Source of the DNA: Bacteroides faecis MAJ27
GTDB taxonomy: Bacteria > Bacteroidota > Bacteroidia > Bacteroidales > Bacteroidaceae
Length of the DNA: 64,000 nt
NCBI RefSeq assembly: GCF_900106755.1
Contig: NZ_FNNN01000007.1
Coordinates: 62,001 to 126,000, forward strand
Reading direction: 5' to 3'
The stretch's first letter is position 1; each line of letters begins with the position of its first letter. Below are positions 56,898-64,000 of the stretch, one piece after another. A model generated the notes under the pieces. That model had not been told where the DNA came from. It did not search any database and saw only the letters and a list, made by a program, of their open reading frames with translations. The position numbers were made by a program, and so were the translations under genes.

Positions 56898-59240
56898 ATG
56901 AAGCAGCAAGTATTATTTTTCTTTTTCACGCTGATGCTCACAGGTATCAGCGTGTCCGCCCAAACAGGTGGAGGACGGATTGCAGGCGTGGTCATCGACA
57001 ATGCAGGCGAAGAACCACTGCCCGGCGCAACCATCTTCATCGAAGAGCTGAAAAAGGGCATTGTGACAGACGGGCATGGCGAGTTCTTACTTTCCGATGT
57101 TCCCGCAGCCACTTATACGCTTACTGTAAGGTTTATAGGCTACCACACGCAAACCCGCAAGCTCACGGTGGGTAAAGAGAGAGGGAAAAAAATCATCATC
57201 CGCCTGAAAGCCGAAGCAAAATCGTTGGACGAGGTGGTAGTGATGGGTAAGAGCGAAGCCCGTAAGTTACGGGAGCAGGCCATGCCCATATCCGTTATCA
57301 GCATGAACCAGATACAAGGAACGGTTAACAATGTACAAGACATTCTGGCAAAAACTGCCGGAATCACCGTGCGTGCCACGGGTGGAACGGGCAGTACCTC
57401 TCGCATATCGGTGCGCGGACTGGAAGGCAAACGCATCGGGCTTTTCATTGACGGGAATCCGATGAACGACAATTCCGATTTTATCGACATCAATGATATT
57501 CCGGTCGAAATGATCGACCGCATCGAGATATACAAAGGAGTTGTCCCTGCCAAGTTCGGAGGTTCTGCCGTAGGTGGTGCGGTCAATATTGTCATCAAAG
57601 AGTATCCGCCTAAATATTTGGACGTGAACTATTCTTACGGCAGTTTCAATACGCACAATGCATCCGTTGTGAGCAAGATGAACATTGCCCCAAAAGGAAT
57701 CGAGTTCGGGCTGGGAGGTTTTTATACCTATGCCGACAACGACTACAAGATGAAGTCTCCTTTTCAAGAGGGGCTTACTATAACCCGCGATCACGACAAG
57801 TTTAAAAAAACAGTCATCGGCGGTAGCTTTAAGGCACGGAAGTGGTGGTTTGACTTGGTGGAGTTTGAACCCGTTTTCATACATACTTACAAAGATATAC
57901 AGGGGATAGAATCGAACATCCGGCATGCACACAGCCATTCCAACGCCTTTATTTTCGCCAATAAGATGGAGAAAGAAAACTTCCTCTTAGACGGCCTGGA
58001 CTTGGACTGGCAGCTGGGGTATATCTATACCGACTATCATTTTGCCGATACCGCCTCGCACCGCACACATTGGGATGGAACGCATTATCCGGCAGTTTCC
58101 GAATTCGGCGGCGAAATCGGCAAATGGGCTTCATTATTGACGAATGAAAAGCATCAATTGCAGCACAAATTGAATCTCAACTATCTTGTCAATGAGAACC
58201 ATTCGGTAAACTTCAACTCTTTGCTGAAATACGCTCATGCCAACCCTCGTGATGGGATGAAGGACAAGGTCATAGGTTATCGTACCGACTTTCCAAGCAA
58301 TATGTTCAGTTGGGTGGCAGGCTTGAATTACGACTATCGCACCTCGAACGATAAGTTCCTTAACTCTTTCAACGTCAAGTATTACTACTACTCGATGAAA
58401 ACGCGGATGGCAAGTGTCCTGGTAAAGACAGCAGAGGATATAGACACACACAAGAATGATTTCGGCATCAGCAATGCACTTCGCTACCGCATCACACCCA
58501 GTCTGATGGCAAAAGCTTCGTTCGGATATGATGTAAGGCTTCCATCGGAAGAGGAACTGTTGGGTGATGGATACGTGATAGCTCCTGCCGGCAATCTCAC
58601 TCCCGAACGCAATATAAGTGTCAACATAGGAATGTTATTCGATTTAACTGGAAAAGCCTCCTCTAACTTACAGATTGAACTGAACGGATACTATATGCAT
58701 CTCAAAGACATGATTCGCTTTACGGGCGGATTCTTGCAGTCGCAGTATCAGAACTTCGGCGAGATGCGGACTCTTGGTATGGAAGCAGAGGTGAAAGCCG
58801 ACATGACACGGTGGCTCTATGGCTATGTGAACGCCACTTACCAAGATCTGCGAGATGTGCGTAAGTATGAACAAAATACAATTGTTGCCAACCCTACCAA
58901 AGGTAGCCGTATGCCCAATATACCCTATCTGATGGCAAACGCAGGATTGGAGTTTCACAAAGAAAATCTGTTCGGAGGCAGCGGGATGAATACGCGCATA
59001 TTCACCGATGCTTCATTTGTGGAAGAATATCTGTACGACTTCGAACAAAGCCAATTCCAGCAGCATCGCATACCTCGAGCCCTCTCGTGCAATATAGGCT
59101 TTGAGCAAAGCTTTGGCAATGGGCGCTACTTCATTATGGGAAAAATAAACAACCTGACCGATACAAAAATGATCAGCGAGTTTAACCGTCCTTTACCCGG
59201 ACGTAGCTTCACTATCAGATTCAGATACGTATTTAAGTAA
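56898..59240 (+). CDS. TonB-dependent receptor of the metallophore locus
   Basis: 780 residues: signal peptide (FFFTLMLTGISVSAQ), carboxypeptidase-like domain (GRIAGVVIDNAGEEPLPGAT, TYTLTVRFIGYHTQ), a TonB-box-like DEVVVMGKSEARKLREQAMP, plug (VQDILAKTAGITVRATGGTG, SRISVRGLEGKRIGLFIDG, GVVPAKFGGSAVGGAVNIVI) and a barrel ending GRSFTIRFRYVFK. It is of the FecA/siderophore-receptor size, not SusC. A DUF4374 lipoprotein follows 30 bases later, as in xenosiderophore uptake pairs (XusA-XusB) of Bacteroides. Iron-chelate uptake is the best guess; other metal complexes are possible. Confidence 0.88.
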   Translation: MKQQVLFFFFTLMLTGISVSAQTGGGRIAGVVIDNAGEEPLPGATIFIEELKKGIVTDGHGEFLLSDVPAATYTLTVRFIGYHTQTRKLTVGKERGKKIIIRLKAEAKSLDEVVVMGKSEARKLREQAMPISVISMNQIQGTVNNVQDILAKTAGITVRATGGTGSTSRISVRGLEGKRIGLFIDGNPMNDNSDFIDINDIPVEMIDRIEIYKGVVPAKFGGSAVGGAVNIVIKEYPPKYLDVNYSYGSFNTHNASVVSKMNIAPKGIEFGLGGFYTYADNDYKMKSPFQEGLTITRDHDKFKKTVIGGSFKARKWWFDLVEFEPVFIHTYKDIQGIESNIRHAHSHSNAFIFANKMEKENFLLDGLDLDWQLGYIYTDYHFADTASHRTHWDGTHYPAVSEFGGEIGKWASLLTNEKHQLQHKLNLNYLVNENHSVNFNSLLKYAHANPRDGMKDKVIGYRTDFPSNMFSWVAGLNYDYRTSNDKFLNSFNVKYYYYSMKTRMASVLVKTAEDIDTHKNDFGISNALRYRITPSLMAKASFGYDVRLPSEEELLGDGYVIAPAGNLTPERNISVNIGMLFDLTGKASSNLQIELNGYYMHLKDMIRFTGGFLQSQYQNFGEMRTLGMEAEVKADMTRWLYGYVNATYQDLRDVRKYEQNTIVANPTKGSRMPNIPYLMANAGLEFHKENLFGGSGMNTRIFTDASFVEEYLYDFEQSQFQQHRIPRALSCNIGFEQSFGNGRYFIMGKINNLTDTKMISEFNRPLPGRSFTIRFRYVFK

Positions 59241-59270
59241 CAAATTAACAATCATTAAACAAAAAAAGAA

Positions 59271-60509
59271 ATGAAAAAGAATGTATTTTTTGTAGCAGCG
59301 ATATTCGCTGCATTGTGCCTTAACTCATGTGACAAGAATGATCCGGACAATCCTATTGCAGGAGGTTCGGGAAAGATTCTCCTAACAACAGCCCTACCCA
59401 ATGCAACAGGTATGGATGGAACGGTTTATATGCAACTCATTGATGAGCCTGTATTAGGCAAGACGATGGCTACCAATAACAACAATGGTATAAATGTTCC
59501 CTTTGGCAGTTCTTATCCTATGATAATAGGTCAGGAAGTCTATGTCTTCCCAAGCTATTATTTGACAATGGACAAAAACGAACTGATTAAATACCGTCGC
59601 ACGAATGGAATTTTACAAAGAGAGGGAAGCTTGCAATTGCCTGCCAATAACAGTGCCAACAATCTTGTCAAACTATCTTCCACAAAAGCCTATCTATCGC
59701 TTGCCGGACTAGGACTGATTTACATATTTAATCCCGAAACGATGCAGAAGACAGGAGAGATCAACCTGACCTCTTTGGGTATTCAAGATAATAATCCGGA
59801 CATCGGAATCATGATTGAGCGTGACGGATATGTGTTTGCTGGTCTAAGCCAGATGGTGGGAGGTTGGACAAGCCCTGAGAATTACAAACAAGCAGATGTA
59901 GCCGTCATTGACACCAAGACGGACAAGTTGGTCAAGATGATTTCAGAGAAAACCAGTGGTTTTTCTCAAGCCACACGTCCGATCGACCCCAAGTCTTTAT
60001 TCATGGATGAAAAAGGCGATATATACATTTCTTGTCTCGGGAACTTCGGAATGGTGGCAGGTCATAAGGCCGGCATACTTCGGATTAAGAAAGGAGAAAC
60101 AGACTTTGATCCAACATACCATTGGACGATAACCGGAGCTTCTATCGAAGGAGAAGAGAAAGTAGCTGGTTTTGCCGCTTCAATTTGTTATGCAGCCAAT
60201 GGCAAAGCCTACGGATACATTGATATTCCCGGTTATTACAAACCAGGAGAAACGGGACATGGCGCTATAGCGAGCCGAGCTGTAGTCTTTGATTTATACA
60301 ATCAGAAGATGAAGAAAATAGAAGGATTGGATTTGTCCAATGGCTATGGCGTGTTAGTGTCTAAATATAAAGACGGTTTGGCAATCGCCAATGCTTCAAC
60401 GACAACAAAAGGCATCTATTATCTCAATCCTCAGACAGATAAGATTAATCCTATTCCTATGATAACCACCATAGGAAATCCCATGGCTATAGAGTGGTTC
60501 GGCAACTAA
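59271..60509 (+). CDS. DUF4374 surface lipoprotein (XusB-like)
   Basis: 412 residues with lipoprotein signal (VAAIFAALCLNSCDKND) and a repeated beta pattern expected for a propeller: GKILLTTALPNATGMDGTVY, GLGLIYIFNPETMQKTGEIN, ADVAVIDTKTDKLVKMISEK, MDEKGDIYISCLGNFGMVAG, GIYYLNPQTDKINPIPMITT. DUF4374 proteins pair with TonB receptors; as I recall, the enterobactin-binding XusB of B. thetaiotaomicron belongs here. The likely role is to capture a metal complex at the cell surface for the receptor encoded upstream. No PepSY reductase (XusC) gene follows; the locus ends here. Confidence 0.82.
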   Translation: MKKNVFFVAAIFAALCLNSCDKNDPDNPIAGGSGKILLTTALPNATGMDGTVYMQLIDEPVLGKTMATNNNNGINVPFGSSYPMIIGQEVYVFPSYYLTMDKNELIKYRRTNGILQREGSLQLPANNSANNLVKLSSTKAYLSLAGLGLIYIFNPETMQKTGEINLTSLGIQDNNPDIGIMIERDGYVFAGLSQMVGGWTSPENYKQADVAVIDTKTDKLVKMISEKTSGFSQATRPIDPKSLFMDEKGDIYISCLGNFGMVAGHKAGILRIKKGETDFDPTYHWTITGASIEGEEKVAGFAASICYAANGKAYGYIDIPGYYKPGETGHGAIASRAVVFDLYNQKMKKIEGLDLSNGYGVLVSKYKDGLAIANASTTTKGIYYLNPQTDKINPIPMITTIGNPMAIEWFGN

Positions 60510-60601
60510 ACTTATAACGCGAGTTCGGGATAGCCTCCTTCCAAAAATAAAGAGGGTGTCCGACTGATGAAGTGACCCCAAAAATTTGGACTGGTTAAAC
60601 A

Positions 60602-60976
60602 CTATCCAGTTATAGAAAGAGTTCGGTATTGTACTGGACTCTTTCCTTTTAACCGGGACTTAATTCTTTTATTATTATAATAATCTATATATCCTTCCAA
60701 AGCCTTTGTGAAGTCTTCCGGAGACTCGAACTTTTCAGCGTATAGAAGTTCAGATTTCATAATTCTGAAAAAATTCTCCATCATAGAGTTGTCCAGACAG
60801 TTTCCCTTTCTCGACATACTTTGAATTATATGATGCTCTTCAAGCCTTTTCCGATATCCGAAGTGTTGGTATTGCTAACCTTGATCAGAATGAAGTACGA
60901 GTCCGTCAAGGTTATCACACTTATCAAATGCTTTATCGAGCATGTCATATACTTGTTCAAGATGAAGTGCACCCTC
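60602..60976 (-). pseudogene. IS3-family transposase (OrfB) C-terminal remnant with in-frame TAG
   Basis: The frame is open from 60976 and reads LEQVYDMLDKAFDKCDNLDG, LVLHSDQG, TAG (60875-60877), [38 protein letters not shown], then [20 protein letters not shown] to TAG 60602. This is the end of the IS3 integrase core: second Asp in LHSDQGW and the Glu in the DNSMMENFF block. Family members have Trp after HSDQG, so the stop is TGG to TAG. The N-terminal two thirds are missing; the element is joined to a SusC remnant near 60980. Confidence 0.85.
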
Positions 60977-60986
60977 TTACATTTTA

Positions 60987-61309
60987 TTTTTTTAGGAATA
61001 TCCCCAAATAACTTGATGTCTGCTTTAACGATAGAACCTGTTAGGTGTTTGCAGCGGACATCACCATAACCCATTGCCATTACCACTACTTCTTGCAGTT
61101 GTTGTGAGCCCTCTCTTAAGTTGATGAAAAACTTCCGCTAATTGTTTACCGGAACTTCTTGTGTTTGATAACCAATGAATGAAATGACCAAGGTTTCTTC
61201 GGAAGATACATTGGCTAATGCAGTCGGTGATACAACCGTTGCTTGTACCTTTTACGAAGACTGACGCACCGGTAACCAGACCGAAATCATCATTCACGGT
61301 ACCGGAAAT
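60987..61309 (-). pseudogene. SusC-type receptor N-terminal remnant, frameshifted
   Basis: Minus-strand DNA carries the carboxypeptidase-like domain and TonB-box region of a SusC receptor in pieces: ISGTVNDDFGLVTGASVFVK, GTSNGCITD, then in a second frame ALANVSSEETLVISFIGYQT, QEVPVNN, and further EGSQQLQEVVVMAMGYGDVR, KHLTGSIVKADIK. At least two indels separate the pieces. The remainder is replaced by IS3 DNA. It might come from the same lost locus as the fragment at 35086, but they do not overlap. Confidence 0.7.
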
Positions 61310-61764
61310 GCTTAGCTAGAAATAGCTTGTGAGCTGATTCTATTTTAAAATATAAATGTTAGTTTTATGTTAGATAATTCCGGATACTTTAATCTTAAGA
61401 ATTTGATTATAATACATATATAAATTTATTTGTTAGATTTAAAGTTTTTTTTTATAACTGTAAAATACAGATTTAGCCTTATATTTACAATATGATATTA
61501 TTGATTTTATCTAGTAAAAAAGCTTTTGCATTATAAGGACATTCAATTCTTCTTCCAGAATTGTAGTATATGTTTTATAATCATACCAATAAGATAAAAA
61601 AGATAATGGTCAAAATAAAGCTCTCAAAACAAAATACTTGTTGTTCAATTATCTTATAATAGTAAAAATGAATTTGTTGATTCCGCAAAAGAGTTTGTAT
61701 CAGATGTTGAGGTTTCAACAATATTAAATATTACTTTTATTTATAGTAACTAATTTGCATTAAT
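61310..61764. other. AT-rich spacer without gene
   Basis: 455 bases, very AT-rich. No frame with coding character. It should contain the promoter of the lipoprotein gene at 61765, which I cannot place with confidence. Confidence 0.4.
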
Positions 61765-62604
61765 ATGAGAAAGGTATTTATTCTTTTGTTTATTTCTTTA
61801 GCATTGTTATCCTGTCAAAAAGAGGAAAACAATAGAAAAACAGAGTATCAAGTATTAACAAGTAAGGACGCATCCAAACCGTTTAGCTGTCTTGGAGAGA
61901 AACGTATTATTACGATTACGATTATAAAAAAAACATTAATAGATGATGTTTTAAGTTCAGAGGTTCCGATTATTCCCAGGGATGTTTCGGTAGAATTTGA
62001 TAAAACTCTTTTTTCTGATATAGAAACAAAAGTGGAGGGCGATCTGGTAGTATTAAATATAACCTCAAATATTAATAAAGAAGATAAAATTTTGAATGCT
62101 GATTTACAGATTTCTTACTCTACTATTAATGGCATAAAAGTAGAAAAAATTCCACTAATTATAGATAAAGGAAAGTTGACATTTGTGTATAAAATCCATT
62201 CGGAACAGAATCCTTTTATTCTACCAGCTGAAGGTGGTAGATTTGAGTCACCTTTTACTTGTAAAAAACAGACATATTTGAATGGCCAGTTTATAGAGGA
62301 AACTTATTCATCATTAAACGGATTGAGATTTAAAACGATAAGTAGTGGTAATGTCTGGTTCCTTACAGTCAGAAAAGACGGAGAAAAAATTGTTTTTTAC
62401 AAATTTTCTTTTGTGGGAGAAGGACCATATAACCAAAAAACAGATCCAGAGTGCTATTTTAACATATATACCCATGATGCAGATTTAATTACAGATAATC
62501 CTACAGAAATATTCAGACAAGATTTTATACAACCCCAGACCCCGGGTGAGGATTATTATAAACCTTCCCGGTCCTCTTATAAACATGGCACTTTTGACTT
62601 TTAA
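61765..62604 (+). CDS. Unknown lipoprotein
   Basis: 279 residues with the signal MRKVFILLFISLALLSCQKE. Two beta-rich halves can be seen: the first has FSCLGEKRIITITIIKKTLI and VSVEFDKTLFSDIETKVEGD; the second starts NPFILPAEGGRFESPFTCKK, where FILPAEGG is similar to the start of BACON/Ig-like repeats. Codon use is AT-rich, lower in GC than the transport locus upstream, which suits an acquired gene. No neighbour on its strand within an operon distance. Function unknown; a surface lipoprotein is likely. Confidence 0.6.
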   Translation: MRKVFILLFISLALLSCQKEENNRKTEYQVLTSKDASKPFSCLGEKRIITITIIKKTLIDDVLSSEVPIIPRDVSVEFDKTLFSDIETKVEGDLVVLNITSNINKEDKILNADLQISYSTINGIKVEKIPLIIDKGKLTFVYKIHSEQNPFILPAEGGRFESPFTCKKQTYLNGQFIEETYSSLNGLRFKTISSGNVWFLTVRKDGEKIVFYKFSFVGEGPYNQKTDPECYFNIYTHDADLITDNPTEIFRQDFIQPQTPGEDYYKPSRSSYKHGTFDF

Positions 62605-62835
62605 CGTATTCAGTATTAACCTTAATTATATTAATTATAAAACAGTATACACGTTTGTTGATTTTGACAATTATGTTTTTAACTTCATATTTCGATGACA
62701 GAGAAGTAATGAAACAAGAATCTTCGCCACCATCTTTAGTAAAAAAAACTCGGCTTATCGTAACTAGTGTATATTCACTACTTTCTATATACTAATGCAC
62801 TTCTTAATGTAGGTTATGTAGTAATTCATTATTTG

Positions 62836-62877
62836 AAAGCTGATAAAATATTTTTTTTTGAATATTTTATCAGCTTT
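62836..62877 (+). terminator. Perfect 17-bp inverted repeat
   Basis: AAAGCTGATAAAATATT (62836-62852) and AATATTTTATCAGCTTT (62861-62877) pair perfectly around an 8-base T-rich loop. It lies 231 bases after the lipoprotein gene in a spacer that has no gene (62605-62907). It may be a terminator for either strand or the footprint of a mobile element. Confidence 0.45.
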
Positions 62878-62907
62878 GTATATTGCATAATATGATATAA
62901 ATGAGAT

Positions 62908-63111
62908 TTATTTTTGCTGCCTCTTGGCACGCAGCATTTCTGCCGCCTTCATTTCCGTCCAACGCTCGAAGTCCTCCACCTCTTTCCTTATTTTCCGTAT
63001 CAGTTTCCTGTCCCTGTTCCACTCGAAGCAGTTCTCCAGTATGTCAAGCACCTTAGCGTCCATTCCCCCGTCACAGACAGCTTCCCCAACAAAACCCGTT
63101 AAATCATTGTG
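62908..63111 (-). pseudogene. C-terminal fragment of an unknown protein
   Basis: A GC-rich minus-strand frame without start runs from 63111 to TAA 62908-62910: LTGFVGEAVCDGGMDAKVLD, ILENCFEWNRDRKLIRKIRK, EVEDFERWTEMKAAEMLRAK. The helical, charged character and composition unlike the flanks suggest the C-terminus of a protein from a conjugative element. Family unknown. An internal ATG would allow about 50 residues. Confidence 0.35.
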
Positions 63112-63380
63112 TTAATATATATTTCATGTATCTTTGCGGCATAGATATCTGTTGTGAAACAGGAATCTGCTTATATTATTCTTGCTTGTGACAAGCCGGA
63201 ATCTTATAACTTAGTACAAAATAAAAAAATAAAAGAGGAGAGCTTCCGTTCTATGGAGCTCCTCTCACTTTTTATCTCTAGTGCCCGACTGCCTTTTATC
63301 TTTCTACTTTCCCAAAAGGAGTATCCTTCCCGCCAGCATACAGCACAGCGAAAACAGTATAGCCACTAAATTCTTCTCAT

Positions 63381-63815
63381 TTGTGCAACCCCTTCTGTAT
63401 TCATCTTCCAACCTTGTATATCGCTACCGAGATAGAAAATGGACAGATGCACAGCTGGTACGTCAATTATCAATACCAATATATACCAGTTCATACGTTC
63501 TCCCCAATAAAAAGATCCCCTAATTTATTTCTAGTTCACAGTCCAAATTTATACTTTCCTGTAAAATACAGGATATAGTCAAGTCTTCAAAGTTTTTCCC
63601 CTAAAGACACAGAAATATTACAAAAATCAATTATCACATTATATCTTATTTCTGATGATACAAAAGGAGATGGCAATCTATTTTTTAATTCTTTAGATGA
63701 CATAAAGAATGCCTTTAAAATTAATTATTCAGAATCTAATTTGGGACTTCCTATTTTTTGTAAGGGATATTACAAAAAACAATTCCGTTTTTACTTTAAC
63801 TATAAGTTCTGGTAG
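63381..63815 (+). pseudogene. Decayed ORF of unknown origin
   Basis: One frame is open from 63381 to TAG 63576-63578 and again to TAG 63813-63815, the second part reading SLQSFSPKDTEILQKSIITL, YLISDDTKGDGNLFFNSLDD, IKNAFKINYSESNLGLPIFC and ending YFNYKFW before the stop. Other frames beyond 63815 (e.g. CYQTNKTKGKSLEGCITATK) look coding too, so more indels are likely. No start or family is recognised. The window ends shortly after. Confidence 0.3.
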
Positions 63816-64000
63816 GGACCATCCAAACATGTTACCAGACCAACAAGACCAAGGGGAAGAGTTTAGAAGGATGTATTACAGCTACTAAAGATGATAAATG
63901 CCAAAACCAAATTCATTGCAATTGGAATTGGGGTAACAGTTATTTTTTATTTTTAGTTCAATCAAGCCGGGAAGAATGATTAATAATAAAAGAATCAAGT

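Noticed and set aside
63230..63285. Hairpin around AGAGGAGAGCT and AGCTCCTCTC
   Set aside because: The two arms do not pair in register; the apparent symmetry is offset by two bases.
1..64000. CRISPR arrays, tRNA or rRNA genes
   Set aside because: No regularly spaced direct repeats and no recognisable tRNA or rRNA sequence were seen on either strand.

Overview
The window looks like a chromosome segment of a gut Bacteroidales bacterium, most likely Bacteroides or Phocaeicola. The reasons are Mfa/FimA-type (type V) fimbria genes, a Reg_prop hybrid two-component sensor, SusC remnants, many lipoproteins with short lipoboxes, TonB receptors with carboxypeptidase-like N-terminal domains, IS66/IS1182/IS3 elements, an HU-HIG protein, and TTTG-N20-TAnnTTTG promoters instead of E. 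coli-type ones.

Layout. 1-4655 is a decayed accessory patch: a group II intron with a broken reverse transcriptase, an IS481-like remnant, and three fimbrillin-type lipoprotein genes broken by stops, frameshifts and truncation. 4658-8623 (-) is an intact 1321-residue hybrid two-component regulator with its own consensus promoter. 8685-13000 holds mobile-element debris and one IS66 element (9451-12141) with a perfect 8-bp target duplication. 13081-16060 (+) is an AraC-type membrane regulator followed by a leukocidin-like pore-forming toxin gene, each broken by one in-frame TAG; 16102-17270 is a truncated IS1182-type transposase. 17409-26824 (-) is a fimbria operon: DUF3575, DUF3868 (frameshifted in a G7 tract), major subunit, Mfa2/FimB-type anchor, and two FISUMP-ended tip proteins, one of them broken.

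27406-43763 (-) is bounded by two nearly identical genes for a TPR membrane regulator. Between them lie a C11 (clostripain-type) lipoprotein peptidase, a probable metal-uptake trio (His/Cys-rich membrane protein, TonB receptor, lipoprotein), an NlpE-like lipoprotein with a partner, an Ig-like lipoprotein, about 2.5 kb of AT-rich decayed DNA, and a SecD-P1-like lipoprotein. 44222-45350 (+) is an OmpA-type protein with one frameshift.

45954-60509 (+) is the best preserved and most coherent part: a TetR regulator, an unknown damaged ORF, a ZIP metal transporter, a 30-residue peptide that is 47% His+Cys, an RND/MMPL exporter, two half-size ABC transporters that resemble the YbtPQ/IrtAB siderophore type, a LolA-like protein, a DUF1302-like barrel, an HU-type protein, a TonB receptor and a DUF4374 lipoprotein. 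I read it as an envelope metal/metallophore transport locus. The last 3.5 kb holds IS3 and SusC debris, one unknown lipoprotein and decayed ORFs.

The window contains at least nine in-frame stops that single G:C-to-A:T transitions would explain, plus several frameshifts. Intact genes here use TAG as a normal terminator, so decay is a better explanation than recoding. No tRNA, rRNA or CRISPR array was seen.
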